Below are positions 35,205 through 45,513 of a stretch of 64,000 bases of DNA, in pieces. Numbering within the stretch: position 1 is the first letter of the stretch; each line of letters starts with the position of its first letter. Made by a program: the position numbers and the translations under genes. A model generated the notes under the pieces. That model saw nothing but the letters and a program-made list of their open reading frames with translations, had not been told where the DNA came from and ran no database searches. Source of the stretch: Georgenia faecalis (lineage in GTDB: Bacteria; Actinomycetota; Actinomycetes; Actinomycetales; Actinomycetaceae); assembly GCF_003710105.1 (NCBI RefSeq), contig NZ_CP033325.1:1178001-1242000 (forward strand). The letters are read 5' to 3'.

Positions 35205-36185
35205 TCAGGCCCGCGCGCGGCGGGACGGCAACGTCGCGATGACGACGGCGCCGAGCGCGATGACCGTGCCCACGACGGTCGTCACCGTGACGCCCGCCCC
35301 GGCGGCGGGCGCGACCGCGTCCAGGGCGAGCGAGCCCAGCAGCTGGCCCGTGACGACGCCGAGCCCGAGGAGCAGCACCCCGGTGTGCGGGACCAGGGCG
35401 GCGGAGCCCGCGATGAAGACGATGCCCAGGGGGCCGCCGAGGTAGAGCCACCAGTCGCCCGGCAACGGTTCCGGCGTGGCGCCGAGGATCATCCGGACGG
35501 CGAAGACCACCGTGAGGGCCAGCGTGCCGCCGCTGAAGTTCGTCACCGTGGCGGTGAGGGGCGAGCGGGTGAGGGTGCCGATCCGGCCGTTCATCGCCTG
35601 CTGGAACCCGGTGAGCGTGCCCGCGAGGAGGGCGAGCAGGGCGGGCAGCAGCAGCTCGAGCACGGGACGGCCGGGCACGAACGACGCCGACGCCGAGATG
35701 CCCACGGCGACGAGCACGAGCGCCGCACCGACCACCCGCGCCGCCGTCGGCCGCCGACGGGCGGCCTGCGCGAAGCCGACGCCGTCGACGAGGAGCCCGC
35801 CCAGGGTCTGACCGGCGACGACCGCCACGGTGAACACGGCGACGCCGATGACCGCCACCGTCGTCGTCTGGGTGAAGACGAGGAAGGCGCCGATGAGCCC
35901 GGCAAGGACGTACGCCGGCGGGAACGCGCGCCGGGAGATCGCCGGCCGCAGGGCCCGCAGGCCCCGGCGCAGGTCGGGCAGGACGAGCGCCAGGACACCC
36001 ATGAGGACGAGGCCCGCGGCGAAGCTCACGAGGGCGGCGGCGACGCCGTCGCCCATCTCCGCGCCCAGCTGGCCGTTGACCCGCGACTGGACGGGGATGG
36101 CCACTCCGATACCGACGGCGAGCAGGACCCCCAGCCACGCGGGCAGGGGGGCGCGGACCTGGGACAGGTCGGGCGAGGGGGGCAC
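35205..36185 (-). CDS. DMT superfamily transporter (YdcZ/DUF606-like)
   Basis: A 326-residue membrane protein with about ten hydrophobic helices in two homologous halves (GVLLAVGIGVAIPVQSRVNG opens the first; FQQAMNGRIGTLTRSPL opens the second), the layout of fused DUF606/YdcZ transporters. Substrate unknown. The GTG at 36185 was chosen because a longer frame to 36248 would run through the rpsT terminator hairpin; AGG lies about 5 nt upstream. Confidence 0.82.
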   Translation of the reverse strand: MPPSPDLSQVRAPLPAWLGVLLAVGIGVAIPVQSRVNGQLGAEMGDGVAAALVSFAAGLVLMGVLALVLPDLRRGLRALRPAISRRAFPPAYVLAGLIGAFLVFTQTTTVAVIGVAVFTVAVVAGQTLGGLLVDGVGFAQAARRRPTAARVVGAALVLVAVGISASASFVPGRPVLELLLPALLALLAGTLTGFQQAMNGRIGTLTRSPLTATVTNFSGGTLALTVVFAVRMILGATPEPLPGDWWLYLGGPLGIVFIAGSAALVPHTGVLLLGLGVVTGQLLGSLALDAVAPAAGAGVTVTTVVGTVIALGAVVIATLPSRRARA

Positions 36186-36216
36186 AGGCCTACCGTTCCT
36201 CGAGCGGACAGACGAC

Positions 36217-36246
36217 GACGGCGCCGCCCCGGGGGGCGGCGCCGTC
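36217..36246 (-). terminator. terminator hairpin of rpsT
   Basis: Two perfect 14-bp arms (36217-36230 and 36233-36246) with two bases between lie 69 nt past the rpsT stop. Read on the minus strand it is followed by GTCGTCTGTCC, with no T-run. Confidence 0.75.
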
Positions 36247-36314
36247 ATGCGCGGTGCACTGGTCCTGCGGCGGACGGGCTCGTCGAGCCCGCCTCACGCC
36301 ACGGAGCGATCGGC

Positions 36315-36575
36315 TCAGAGCGAGGAGATCTGCTTGGCCAGCTTGGACTTGCGGTTGGCGGCCTGGTTGGCGTGAATGACGCCCTTGCTCACGGCCTTGT
36401 CGAGCTTGCGCCCGGCGACCTGGTAGGCGGCGGACGCCGTCTCCTTGTCACCGGCGGCAACGGCCTCGCGAACCCGACGGACGTACGTCTTGAGCTCGGA
36501 CTTCACCGCCTTGTTGCGCAGGCGCGCCTTCTCGTTGGTGCGGATCCGCTTGATCTGGGACTTGATGTTCGCCAC
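36315..36575 (-). CDS. rpsT: 30S ribosomal protein S20
   Basis: An 86-residue ribosomal protein starting [20 protein letters not shown] after the GTG, and ending [14 protein letters not shown]20 binds 16S rRNA early in small-subunit assembly. Length and sequence are typical. The GTG start at 36575 is fixed by the conserved N-terminus; GAGAGAG lies upstream. It stands between holA and lepA as usual in actinobacteria and ends in a strong hairpin. Confidence 0.97.
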   Translation of the reverse strand: MANIKSQIKRIRTNEKARLRNKAVKSELKTYVRRVREAVAAGDKETASAAYQVAGRKLDKAVSKGVIHANQAANRKSKLAKQISSL

Positions 36576-36781
36576 GTATGGACTCTCTCGTGCGTTCGCC
36601 GGAGCGATCTGACTTCTCGGTCTGAGGGCAGTGCCATGGCCGGGACTGGGGCGTGGGGGTACCCCGTGGTTGACCATGGGTCAGCCCCCGCACCATCCGG
36701 CGGAGGCTCAGCGCAGCAGTCTACCAGCCATGCCTGCGCGCTCCGGTGCGGAGCCGCGCGCTCTGGCGTGGAGCCGCGCGT

Positions 36782-37411
36782 TCAGGCGTGGAGGCGCCGT
36801 AGCGCGGCGACGACCTCGGCGAACCGCTCCCGGTCCAGGCCCGCGCCCTCGCGCCGCACGGCGGCCGGGTCCAGCCACAGCAGCCGGTCGAGCCGGACCT
36901 CGCTCTCGCGCCCCTGGGCGTCCCACGCGCCGCTGCCGACGTCGAGCCAGTGCCGGCCCCGGCGCGCCTCGTCGGCGGCGTCGCGGTCGTGGTCGCGGGA
37001 GGTCATGGGGAGCCCGACGAGCCCGGCGCCCTCCTGGGCGACGACGAGCACGGGGCGGTCCTTGCCGCGCGAGGGGTCCTCCTCGAACGGCACCCAGGCC
37101 CACACCACCTCACCGGGGTCCGGCTGGTCGTCGGCCTCGGGGCGGTAGCTGAGGTCGGGCAGGCCCAGGCGCGCGACGTCGTACTCCCCGGCGCCGCGGG
37201 TACCGGCGGGCGCCTGCTCTGGCGGGGTGGCGGAGGCCGGCGAGCCGGGCCGGCTGGGGCGGCCGGGCGTGGCAGGAGTGGGGCGTCGCGGCCGGGTGGG
37301 CGTGGGGGCGCCGGCGGTCCCGCCGGTCCGGGCGGCACCGGCGCGCCCGCGCAGGGCAGACGAGGCGGTCGAACGGACGGCGCGCAGGAGGCGGCGCAGG
37401 GTGGGGCTCAC
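36782..37411 (-). CDS. orphan PemK/MazF family toxin-like protein
   Basis: A 209-residue protein. Residues about 75-209 resemble the PemK/MazF fold (PGEVVWAWVPFEEDPSRGKD, RPVLVVAQEGAGLVGLPMTS, ending in SEVRLDRLLWLDP). The N-terminal 75 residues are Arg/Pro/Thr/Gly-rich and absent from short MazF toxins. No antitoxin gene lies beside it. This type is common next to rpsT/lepA in actinobacteria, so it may be a chromosomal housekeeping relative rather than an active endoribonuclease toxin. Confidence 0.82.
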   Translation of the reverse strand: MSPTLRRLLRAVRSTASSALRGRAGAARTGGTAGAPTPTRPRRPTPATPGRPSRPGSPASATPPEQAPAGTRGAGEYDVARLGLPDLSYRPEADDQPDPGEVVWAWVPFEEDPSRGKDRPVLVVAQEGAGLVGLPMTSRDHDRDAADEARRGRHWLDVGSGAWDAQGRESEVRLDRLLWLDPAAVRREGAGLDRERFAEVVAALRRLHA

Positions 37412-37417
37412 CCGGCC

Positions 37418-37423
37418 AGGGTA
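37418..37423 (-). promoter_or_regulatory. -10 box of a leaderless promoter for the MazF-like gene
   Basis: On the minus strand TACCCT lies 6 nt before the GTG at 37411, the same arrangement as other leaderless genes in the window. Confidence 0.5.
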
Positions 37424-37495
37424 GCGAGCGGCGCCGGGCCGCCCCGGCGCCGGGCCGGAGCGGCGCTGGGGCGGAGCGGCGCCAGGGCGCTCCGG

Positions 37496-38077
37496 TCAGC
37501 GCAGGAGCAGCGCGAAGGCGGTGACGAAGGTGCCGAGGACCCCGAGCGGGATCGCCGCCACGGTGCCGACGAAGGCGAGCAGGGTGACCCGCAGGTCGTC
37601 CTTGAGGTACGGGGCGTTGACCGTCCCACCGGCCGCCCGCAGGAGCGAGCGCTGTGCCGCCTCCACACGGGGGAGCCACCGAGCGGTGCGGACCTGGCCC
37701 TCGGCGTAGGCCTCCGACAGTGCGCCGAGCTCGGACTCGAGCTGCGCGCGGCGCGGGTCGACGGCGGTCGTCACGTCGATGACGACGATCTCGCCTCCGC
37801 CCTCGACGATCGTCGGGTGCGGGTCCAGGGACGCCGTCGTGCGCTGGAGGCGCTCGCGGCGCCAGGCGAGGAGGGCGACGGGGACCGCGAGGACCAGCGC
37901 GGCGACCAACGGGAGCCAGCCGGTCCACGAGGTCGCGCCGGTTCCGAAGATGGTGGTGAGCACCGCGAACGCGGCCACCGGCACGGCGGCGGCGACCAGG
38001 AGGACCTGGCCGGGCTTGCGCGCCAGCCGCACGAGGTTGGGCACGATCCGGTTCATGGCCTCGCCCATCGCTGTCAT
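37496..38077 (-). CDS. hypothetical membrane protein
   Basis: A 193-residue protein not recognised as a named family. Two hydrophobic helices are close together near residues 24-42 ([17 protein letters not shown]) and 50-65 ([16 protein letters not shown]), and one at the C-terminus ([19 protein letters not shown]). The central soluble part has [20 protein letters not shown] and a helical stretch. The ATG at 38077 is used; CAACCT lies 6 nt upstream. It is divergent from lepA with 149 bp between starts. Confidence 0.7.
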   Translation of the reverse strand: MTAMGEAMNRIVPNLVRLARKPGQVLLVAAAVPVAAFAVLTTIFGTGATSWTGWLPLVAALVLAVPVALLAWRRERLQRTTASLDPHPTIVEGGGEIVVIDVTTAVDPRRAQLESELGALSEAYAEGQVRTARWLPRVEAAQRSLLRAAGGTVNAPYLKDDLRVTLLAFVGTVAAIPLGVLGTFVTAFALLLR

Positions 38078-38226
38078 GGCTCCAGGTTGCCACGCCGTCG
38101 GCCACGCGACGCGGCGCGGGCGCGGTTCCCGCGCGGGACCACCCTCATGCGACCATGGGGAGAGCCTGTCCCGGCGCGGGCCGCCCCCGAGCGGTGCCGC
38201 GCGCCGTCGTCCTCGAGGAAGCCTCC

Positions 38227-40101
38227 GTGCCACCGATCCCGAGCCCCGAGCTCACCGCGCAGATCGCGCCCGCGGCGACCGCGCCGAACCTGCTGCGCAA
38301 CTTCTGCATCATCGCCCACATCGACCACGGCAAGTCGACGCTGGCGGACCGCATGCTCCAGCTCACCGGCGTCGTCGACGCCCGGGCCATGCGCGCCCAG
38401 TACCTCGACCGGATGGACATCGAGCGCGAGCGCGGTATCACCATCAAGTCCCAGGCCGTGCGGATGCCGTGGCAGGTCGGCGACGCCGCCTACGCGCTCA
38501 ACATGATCGACACCCCCGGCCACGTCGACTTCACGTACGAGGTGTCCCGCTCCCTCGCCGCCTGCGAGGGAGCCGTGCTCCTCGTCGACGCCGCCCAGGG
38601 GATCGAGGCCCAGACGCTGGCCAACCTCTACCTCGCCATGGAGAACGACCTCACGGTCATCCCGGTCCTCAACAAGATCGACCTCCCCGCCGCGCAGCCC
38701 GAGAAGTACGCCGAGGAGCTCGCCAACCTCATCGGCGGCGACCCCGAGGACTGCCTGCGGGTCTCGGGCAAGACCGGCGCGGGCGTCACCGAGCTGCTCG
38801 ACCGGATCGTCGCCGACATCCCCCACCCGGTCGGGGACGCGGACGGACCCGCCCGGGCCGTCATCTTCGACTCGGTCTACGACACCTACCGGGGCGTCGT
38901 CACGTACGTGCGCGTCGTCGACGGCCACCTCTCCCCGCGCGAGCGCATCACCATGCTCTCCACCCGCGCCACGCACGACCTCCTCGAGATCGGGGTGAGC
39001 TCCCCTGAGCCGACGCCGACGTCGGGCCTGGGTGTGGGCGAGGTCGGCTACCTCATCACCGGCGTCAAGGACGTGCGGCAGTCGCGCGTGGGCGACACGG
39101 TCACCTCCGCCGTGAAGCCCGCGACGGAGCCGGTCGGGGAGTACCGCGAGCCGCGCCCCATGGTGTTCTCCGGGCTCTTCCCCATCGACGGCTCCGATTA
39201 CCCGGTGCTGCGCGACGCGCTCGACAAGCTCAAGCTCAACGACGCGGCCCTCGCGTTCGAGCCGGAGACCTCCGTGGCGCTCGGGTTCGGGTTCCGCTGC
39301 GGCTTCCTCGGGCTCCTCCACCTCGAGATCGTGCGCGAGCGCCTCGAGCGCGAGTTCAACCTCGACCTCATCTCCACCGCGCCGAACGTCGTCTACGAGG
39401 TGGAGATGGAGGACCGCACGACGGTCCGCGTCACCAACCCCAGCGGGTTCCCCGAGGGGAAGGTGATGGAGGTCCGCGAGCCCGTCGTCAAGGCGACGAT
39501 CCTGTGCCCGTCGGAGTTCATCGGCGCCGTCATGGAGCTGTGCCAGAACCGGCGCGGCATCCAGCTGGGCATGGACTATCTCTCGGCGGACCGGGTCGAG
39601 CTGCGCTACACCCTGCCGCTGGCGGAGATCGTCTTCGACTTCTTCGACCAGCTCAAGTCCCGCACCCGCGGGTACGCCTCGCTCGACTACGAGCCCGCCG
39701 GCACCCAGGCGGCCGACCTCGTCAAGGTCGACATCCTCCTCAACCACGAGACCGTCGACGCCTTCAGCGCCATCGTCCACAAGGACAAGGCCTACGCCTA
39801 CGGCGTCATGATGGCCGGCAAGCTGCGCGAGATCATCCCCCGGCAGCAGTTCGAGGTCCCGATCCAGGCCGCGGTCGGCGCCCGCGTCATCGCCCGCGAG
39901 ACCGTCCGGGCCCTGCGCAAGGACATGCTCGCCAAGTGCTACGGCGGTGACATCACCCGCAAGCGCAAGCTGCTCGAGAAGCAGAAGGAGGGCAAGAAGC
40001 GCATGAAGAACATCGGGCGGGTCGAGGTGCCGCAGGAGGCCTTCATCGCGGCGCTGGGTTCCGAGGGCCCCGGCGGCAAGGACGCCAAGGCGAAGAAGTG
40101 A
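38227..40101 (+). CDS. lepA: elongation factor 4 (back-translocase)
   Basis: A 624-residue ribosome-associated GTPase. The G1 motif is AHIDHGKST near residue 33; [14 protein letters not shown] and NKID (VLNKIDLP) follow; the C-terminal LepA domain ends with [17 protein letters not shown]-4 acts on stalled or mistranslocated ribosomes. The GTG at 38227 was chosen, with GAGGAAGC upstream; an upstream in-frame ATG would add 24 unrelated residues. The stop overlaps the hemW start. Confidence 0.96.
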   Translation: MPPIPSPELTAQIAPAATAPNLLRNFCIIAHIDHGKSTLADRMLQLTGVVDARAMRAQYLDRMDIERERGITIKSQAVRMPWQVGDAAYALNMIDTPGHVDFTYEVSRSLAACEGAVLLVDAAQGIEAQTLANLYLAMENDLTVIPVLNKIDLPAAQPEKYAEELANLIGGDPEDCLRVSGKTGAGVTELLDRIVADIPHPVGDADGPARAVIFDSVYDTYRGVVTYVRVVDGHLSPRERITMLSTRATHDLLEIGVSSPEPTPTSGLGVGEVGYLITGVKDVRQSRVGDTVTSAVKPATEPVGEYREPRPMVFSGLFPIDGSDYPVLRDALDKLKLNDAALAFEPETSVALGFGFRCGFLGLLHLEIVRERLEREFNLDLISTAPNVVYEVEMEDRTTVRVTNPSGFPEGKVMEVREPVVKATILCPSEFIGAVMELCQNRRGIQLGMDYLSADRVELRYTLPLAEIVFDFFDQLKSRTRGYASLDYEPAGTQAADLVKVDILLNHETVDAFSAIVHKDKAYAYGVMMAGKLREIIPRQQFEVPIQAAVGARVIARETVRALRKDMLAKCYGGDITRKRKLLEKQKEGKKRMKNIGRVEVPQEAFIAALGSEGPGGKDAKAKK

Positions 40102-41342
40102 GCCCGGCGCTGCCGATCGGGGACCCCGCCCCGGCGGACGGCGCCCTCCCGGCCAGTGCCGCCGTCGGGTCCGGGCACCGGGATTTCGGTGTCTACCTCC
40201 ACGTGCCGTTCTGCGCGGTGCGGTGCGGGTACTGCGACTTCAACACCTACACCGCGTCCGAGCTCGGCGGCGGGGCCAGCCAGGCGGCCTACGCCGGCAC
40301 GGCGCTGCGGGAGATCGACCTCGCCGCCGGGGTCCTCTCCGACCCGGCCGTCGGGCTGCCCGAGCGCGCCGTGTCCACCGTTTTCGTCGGCGGTGGCACG
40401 CCCACCCTGCTTCCGGCCGCCGACCTCGTCCGGCTCCTCGCTCACGTGCGCGCCACCTGGGGCCTGGTGCCCGGCGCCGAGGTGACCACCGAGGCCAACC
40501 CCGACTCCGTCACCCCCGAGGTCCTCGCCACGCTCGCCGCGGGCGGGTTCACCCGGGTCTCGTTCGGGATGCAGTCGGCGGTGCCCCACGTCCTCGCGAC
40601 GCTCGACCGCACGCACGACCCGGCGCGCCTGCCCGACGTCGTCCGCTGGGCCCGTGAGGTGGGCCTGGACGTGTCCGTCGACCTCATCTACGGCACGCCG
40701 GGGGAGAGCCTCGCCGACTGGCGCACCAGCGTCGAGAGCGCGCTGGCGCTCGAGCCCGACCACGTGTCCGCGTACGCCCTCGTCATCGAGGCGGGGACGA
40801 AGATGGCGGCCCGGGTGCGCCGTGGCGAGCTGCCCATGCCCGACGGCGACGACGAGGCGGCCAAGTACGAGGTCGCCGACGAGCTCCTCACCGCGGCCGG
40901 CCTCGACTGGTACGAGGTGAGCAACTTCGCCCGCGGCCCCGAGCACGCCAGCCGGCACAACCTCTCCTACTGGCGCGGGCACGACTGGTGGGGCATCGGG
41001 CCCGGAGCGCACAGCCACGTCGGCGGGGTGCGGTGGTGGAACGTCAAGCACCCCCGCGCCTACGCCCAGCGCCTGGAGTCCGGGCTCAGCCCCGCGGCGG
41101 GCCGGGAGATCCTCGACCCCGGCGCGCGCGAGCTCGAACGGGTGCTGCTCGGGGTGCGCCTCGCCGAGGGCCTCGAGCTGGCGCCCGGCACCGGTCGGGT
41201 CCCCGATGCCCAGCGCTCCGCCGTCGCGAGCCTGCTCGCGCAGGGGCTCATCGAGTTCGCCCCGGCCCGCGCGGGCCGGGTCGTCCTCACCCGGCGGGGC
41301 CGGCTGCTCGCCGACGCCGTCGTGCGCGAGCTCACCGCCTGA
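40098..41342 (+). CDS. hemW: radical SAM protein HemW (coproporphyrinogen dehydrogenase-like)
   Basis: A 414-residue radical SAM protein. The cluster motif is CAVRCGYC (C-x3-C-x2-C) in [16 protein letters not shown] near residue 38; GGGTPTLLP near residue 97 is the SAM-binding glycine motif. HemW is a haem chaperone rather than an oxidase in studied cases. It starts at GTGA overlapping lepA, the usual arrangement. The sequence around the stop is duplicated (GAGCTCACCGCCTGAGC twice near 41328-41360). Confidence 0.93.
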   Translation: MSPALPIGDPAPADGALPASAAVGSGHRDFGVYLHVPFCAVRCGYCDFNTYTASELGGGASQAAYAGTALREIDLAAGVLSDPAVGLPERAVSTVFVGGGTPTLLPAADLVRLLAHVRATWGLVPGAEVTTEANPDSVTPEVLATLAAGGFTRVSFGMQSAVPHVLATLDRTHDPARLPDVVRWAREVGLDVSVDLIYGTPGESLADWRTSVESALALEPDHVSAYALVIEAGTKMAARVRRGELPMPDGDDEAAKYEVADELLTAAGLDWYEVSNFARGPEHASRHNLSYWRGHDWWGIGPGAHSHVGGVRWWNVKHPRAYAQRLESGLSPAAGREILDPGARELERVLLGVRLAEGLELAPGTGRVPDAQRSAVASLLAQGLIEFAPARAGRVVLTRRGRLLADAVVRELTA

Positions 41343-41422
41343 GCGAGCTCACCGCCTGAGCGCGCTCGCCACCGCGCGCACCGGCCGGCGAGGCGCACGA
41401 GCCCTGCCGCGCGAACCGGCCG

Positions 41423-42388
41423 CTAGGTGGTCCCGCGGTGGAGGACCTCGCCGTGGAGCTCCACGCGCTGCTCCGGGACCGGTCCGTCGGCGGCGCTGAG
41501 CATCTGGATCGCACGGCGCATCCCCTTGGCCGCCCGGAGCCGGACGGTGGAGAGCGGGGGGTCGGAGACGATGGGCAGGGCGTCGTCGCAGCCGAGCAGC
41601 TTGACGTCCTGGGGCACCCGCACCCCGCGCGCGGTGAGCCCGGCCAGCACGGCCAGGGCGATGACGTCGTCGAAGGCGACGACGGCGCCCGCCCCGCACT
41701 CGACGATGTCGTCGACGACGCGCTGCGCCGCCTCGAACGTGCCCCGGTTCGCCCGCAGCACCGTGAGCTCGGCGCCGTGCCGGGCCACCGCGCGCTGGAC
41801 GGCCGTGCGGCGCTCCAGCTCCGACCACGACCGGCGCGGCCCGCCCACGTAGCAGAACGAGCGCACCCCGGCGGCGGCGAACCCGGCGACGGCGCGCTCG
41901 AGGGGGTCCGAGGCCGCGAGGAGCACGCGCGCCAGGCCGGGCACGTCGCGGTTGACGAGCACGACGGGGAACGACGCCGCCGTCGCCCGCAGGACGTCCT
42001 CGTCCAGCCGTGAGGAGGCGAGGACCAGCCCGCGCACCTGCGGCCTGAGCCGCTCGATGAGCCGGAGCTCGCGGGCGGGGTCCTGGTCGGTCTCGGCGAC
42101 GAACACGTCGAGCTCGTGCCGCTCGGCCTCGCGCTGCGCCGCGCGGACCATCGGCGGGAAGAAGGGGTTGGTGATGTCCGGCACGGTGAGGCCGATGGTG
42201 GCCGGCCGACCGGTGCTCAGGGCGCGGGCCGCCCGGTTGGGGACGTACCCCAGCTCGGCGGCCGCGGCCCGCACCCGCTCGACCGTCTCGGGCAGCAGCT
42301 TGCGCGGGTGGTTGAACGCGCGCGAGACGGTCGACGGCGAGACGCCCAGCGCCGCCGCCACCTCGACGATCGTCGCCCTAGCCGCCAC
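41423..42388 (-). CDS. LacI family transcriptional regulator (amino-sugar operon)
   Basis: A 321-residue repressor. The HTH is at the very N-terminus (TIVEVAAALGVSPSTVSRAF), followed by the hinge (LGYVPNRAARALS) and a sugar-binding-type sensor domain. The GTG start overlaps the end of the ceramidase-like gene by 11 bases, making this the last gene of a seven-gene operon, which it probably controls through the operator upstream of the symporter gene. The inducer is likely the transported sugar or a catabolite. Confidence 0.9.
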   Translation of the reverse strand: MAARATIVEVAAALGVSPSTVSRAFNHPRKLLPETVERVRAAAAELGYVPNRAARALSTGRPATIGLTVPDITNPFFPPMVRAAQREAERHELDVFVAETDQDPARELRLIERLRPQVRGLVLASSRLDEDVLRATAASFPVVLVNRDVPGLARVLLAASDPLERAVAGFAAAGVRSFCYVGGPRRSWSELERRTAVQRAVARHGAELTVLRANRGTFEAAQRVVDDIVECGAGAVVAFDDVIALAVLAGLTARGVRVPQDVKLLGCDDALPIVSDPPLSTVRLRAAKGMRRAIQMLSAADGPVPEQRVELHGEVLHRGTT

Positions 42389-43628
42389 GCAGCGCCCCGA
42401 TCAGGCGGAGCGCGGCCTCGACCAGCGCCTCGGCGCCGCCCGGGGCGAACGGGGCCGGCATGCCGTAGTAGCGGTGCGCGTCGTCCACCTCGTACCCGCC
42501 GTGGGCGTACTCCTCCCGGGTGGGCAGGTAGCCCGGGACCGCGTCGGCGTACCCGATCACCAGGACATCGTCGTCCACGGACTCCGCGATCCGCTCGGCG
42601 ACGGCGAGGAACGGTTCCCCGGGCAGGAACACCAGGAGCACCCCGGCGTCGACGACGCTCACCCGGCCGGTCCACGACGCCGGGGCCTCCTCGGTGCGCT
42701 CGGCCCACCCGATCCACACGTCGAGGAGGGCGGCCAGCCCGGGGTCGGCGTCGGCCCGCTCGCGCCGCCACCGCTCGAGGTCGGCGTGGCGGCGTGCGTC
42801 GGTGACCGGCTCGAGGGCGAGCTCGACGTCCGTCGTGGCGAACCGGACGAGGTCGAGGTAGACGGGGCGGGCCGGCGCGGCGAGAACCGCCGCGGCGAGG
42901 ACCCCGCCCACGCGCTCCGCCTCGGCGAAGGTCCGGCCGGCCGACGGCCGGTCCGAGTAGGACGCCTCCGCGGGGTGCCCGGTGTTGACGTCCCCGGCGG
43001 CGCCGCTGACGAACAGGCACACGCTGCCCGGGTGCGCGGCCTCCACGGCCGCGCGCAGGGCGTGCGGGTAGTCCGCGGAGATGTCCGCGTTGGACCCGTC
43101 GAGGACGACGGGGTGGCAGGGGTACTGGACGAGGTGGGCGATGACCGACCCGGAGTCGTCGCGCAGCCGTAGCGCCTGCACGGCCGGGTCGATGCGCCGG
43201 TCGGGGTGCCGGCGGTTGCGGGCCACCCCCGTGCCGAACGCCTCGGCGTACTCCAGCGTCGCGTCGACCGCCCCCGCGAGGGCCTCCTGCACGGCGCCGA
43301 CCGCGGCCCGGACGACGCGCTCGTGGGTGACGTCGTCGTGCCCGCCCACCCGCCCGAACGCGACGCACGGGCCCGCGTGGGTGTGCGTGGCGCTCACCAC
43401 GCAGTGGCGCACGGCGCCGCCGAGGGCCCGCCGGATGCGCGCCGTCGTCCGTTCGTGGAGGGCGCACACGTCGACGCTGACCACGGCGACGCCGTCGAGG
43501 ACGAGCGCCCGGACCGTGAGGGGGTCGTGCACGCCGCTGCTCGGCCGGGTGCGCGCGGCGAACCCCGCCATCGGCGTGCCCGGGAGGACCTCGACGACGC
43601 GGGTCGCGGCCCCGGCGGAGACGATCAT
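42378..43628 (-). CDS. neutral/alkaline ceramidase-like hydrolase
   Basis: A 416-residue protein resembling the N-terminal domain of neutral/alkaline non-lysosomal ceramidases, zinc amidases that cleave N-acyl bonds. VSATHTHAGPC near residue 95 and LVQYPCHPVVLDG near residue 175 contain the histidines expected to bind zinc, and CLFVSGAAGDVNTG near residue 212 matches the conserved GxxGDVxP-like element. There is no signal peptide, so it is cytoplasmic, unlike classical ceramidases. Placed inside an amino-sugar operon, it may deacylate an N-acylated sugar derivative; this is inference. It overlaps nagA as ATGA. Confidence 0.8.
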   Translation of the reverse strand: MIVSAGAATRVVEVLPGTPMAGFAARTRPSSGVHDPLTVRALVLDGVAVVSVDVCALHERTTARIRRALGGAVRHCVVSATHTHAGPCVAFGRVGGHDDVTHERVVRAAVGAVQEALAGAVDATLEYAEAFGTGVARNRRHPDRRIDPAVQALRLRDDSGSVIAHLVQYPCHPVVLDGSNADISADYPHALRAAVEAAHPGSVCLFVSGAAGDVNTGHPAEASYSDRPSAGRTFAEAERVGGVLAAAVLAAPARPVYLDLVRFATTDVELALEPVTDARRHADLERWRRERADADPGLAALLDVWIGWAERTEEAPASWTGRVSVVDAGVLLVFLPGEPFLAVAERIAESVDDDVLVIGYADAVPGYLPTREEYAHGGYEVDDAHRYYGMPAPFAPGGAEALVEAALRLIGALRGG

Positions 43629-44761
43629 TGGAGGCGGTGCCCCTGGGCGACGACCGCGAGGACGTCCCCGGCGGCGCTCAGCTGGACGAGGTCGGCCGGT
43701 GCGCCGAGCCGCAGGACCCCGCGCGGCGCTCCGCCCATCCGGGCGACGAGGGCCCCCGGCGTCGTCGAGGCGAGCGCGATGCCCTCGGCGACCGAGACCC
43801 CGGCGTGGCGCACCGCGTAGGCGAGGCCGAAGGCGAGCGAGACCGCCGCCCCGGCGAGGAAGGGCGTGCCGCGGTAGCTCAGCCGCCCGGTGGCGCTGAG
43901 CTCGACCTCCCCGCCGACCGCCGTGGTGTAGCACCCGGGCGCTGAGCCCGCGAGGGCGGTGGCGTCGGAGACGAGGAACGCCCGGCCCGGGCCCTTGGCC
44001 CGGATCATCGTGCGCAGCGTCTCCGGCGGCAGGTGGTGCCCGTCGGCGATGAGGCCGCAGGTGAGCCGGTCGTCGGCGAGCTGGGTCCAGATCGGGTTGG
44101 GGTGGCGCGGCAGCTCGGCGAAGATGCCGTTGCCCAGGTGGGTCGACAGGCTCGCCCCCGCATCGACGGCCGCGCGGATCTGGCCGGGGTCGGCGTGGGT
44201 GTGGCCGACGGAGACCTCGACGCCGAGCCGGCGGATCGCGGCGATCTCGCCCGCGGCGTCCGCCGTGTGCGGCGACAGGGTGACGTAGCCGACCGGGCCG
44301 TGCGCGAGCCACCGCTCCACCTCGGCGGCGTCGACGGGCCGGATCTGGCCGGCGTCGTGGACGCCGCGCGGCCCGTCCCGGTCCGAGAGGAACGGGCCCT
44401 CGACGTGGGCGAACGGGACGGCGGCGGCTACCGCGGCGTCGGCGTCGCGCGCCTGTGCCACGGCTCGCAGCGCCGCGCCGATCCGCTCCTCGGAGGCGGT
44501 GACGACGGTCGGCACCCAGCTCGTCACGCCGACGGCCGCGAGGGCGTGGGTGATCTCCCGGACGGCGTCCGCGCTCGGCTCGTCGGCGTTGACGTCGGCC
44601 CCGCCGTAGCCGTTGACCTGGAGGTCCACGAGCCCCGGCGCCAGGTAGGGCAGGTCGCCGGGTGCGGCGGTGGAGCGGTCGATGCCGGTGACGACGCCGT
44701 CCGCGTACGTCACCGTGAGCAGGTCCCCGGTGGCGGGGTCGAGCCCCTCGATCCGGTTCAC
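43625..44761 (-). CDS. nagA: N-acetylglucosamine-6-phosphate deacetylase
   Basis: A 378-residue amidohydrolase. PGLVDLQVNGYGGADVN near residue 42, HVEGPFLS near 118, VGHTHADPG near 180 (metal-binding histidines), GLIADGHHLPPETLR near 228 and FLVSDATALAGS near 255 (catalytic Asp) are the family motifs. It removes acetyl from GlcNAc-6-phosphate, giving GlcN-6-phosphate for NagB, two genes upstream. It overlaps both neighbours by four bases (ATGA). Confidence 0.93.
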   Translation of the reverse strand: MNRIEGLDPATGDLLTVTYADGVVTGIDRSTAAPGDLPYLAPGLVDLQVNGYGGADVNADEPSADAVREITHALAAVGVTSWVPTVVTASEERIGAALRAVAQARDADAAVAAAVPFAHVEGPFLSDRDGPRGVHDAGQIRPVDAAEVERWLAHGPVGYVTLSPHTADAAGEIAAIRRLGVEVSVGHTHADPGQIRAAVDAGASLSTHLGNGIFAELPRHPNPIWTQLADDRLTCGLIADGHHLPPETLRTMIRAKGPGRAFLVSDATALAGSAPGCYTTAVGGEVELSATGRLSYRGTPFLAGAAVSLAFGLAYAVRHAGVSVAEGIALASTTPGALVARMGGAPRGVLRLGAPADLVQLSAAGDVLAVVAQGHRLQ

Positions 44762-45513
44762 AGCGCGCGCACCCGGGTGCGGAACCGGTCGAGGAACCGG
44801 GCGTTCGCCTCGTCCCCGCCGGGCGCGTTGCCCGAGCGCCAGATCGGCACCTCCACACCGCGGGCGGTGAGCGCCTCGATGGCCGTCATCATGACGACGT
44901 TCAGGGTGAAGGCATTGGCGAACGTCGACACGGCGCCCGTCTTCTCCACGGCGCCGTCGACCTCGACGACCGCGTCCCCGATGGGGACCTTCGTGTCGAT
45001 GTGGTGGTCGACGACGTCGTGCAGGTTGGCGCGGGTGGGGTGCCGGGCGGGGTGGGTGGGGGCCGTGCGGCTCGCGTGCTCGACGGAGGACACGCCCACC
45101 AGGGTGACGCCGCGCTCGCGGGCGGTGAGGGCGGCGTCGATGAGCGCGGCGTTGATGCCGTAGGCGTTGACCAGGACGAGGAGGTCGCCCTCGCCGAGCC
45201 CCGCGTCCTCGACGACGATGCGCCCGTACCCGGGGGTGCGCTCCATGGCCATCGACCGCAGCGCGCCGCTGGACAGGAGGGTGCCCTCGTCGAGGATCGC
45301 CGCGACGTGCATGAGCCCGCCGGCCCGGAAGAACACCTCCTGGCTGGCGAGGTTGGAGTGGCCGCCCGGGCCGTAGACGTGCACCAGCCGGTCCGCGGCC
45401 ACCTGGTCGGCGACGACGTCGGCGACCGTGGCGATGGCGGCGGCCTCCTCGGTGAGGATCCGCTGCATGAGGTCGGTCACCTGGGCCAGGTAACGAGCGC
45501 CGAGCTCAGGCAT
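44758..45513 (-). CDS. SIS domain phosphosugar-binding protein
   Basis: A 251-residue sugar-isomerase-fold protein. RLVHVYGPGGHSNLASQEVF near residues 43-62 and GDLLVLVNAYGINAALIDAA near 110-130 form the phosphosugar site of the SIS fold. Close to uncharacterised SIS proteins, not to NagB or GlmS. Between nagB and nagA and overlapping both, it probably isomerises or senses a phosphorylated amino sugar; the exact reaction is unknown. Confidence 0.82.
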   Translation of the reverse strand: MPELGARYLAQVTDLMQRILTEEAAAIATVADVVADQVAADRLVHVYGPGGHSNLASQEVFFRAGGLMHVAAILDEGTLLSSGALRSMAMERTPGYGRIVVEDAGLGEGDLLVLVNAYGINAALIDAALTARERGVTLVGVSSVEHASRTAPTHPARHPTRANLHDVVDHHIDTKVPIGDAVVEVDGAVEKTGAVSTFANAFTLNVVMMTAIEALTARGVEVPIWRSGNAPGGDEANARFLDRFRTRVRAL

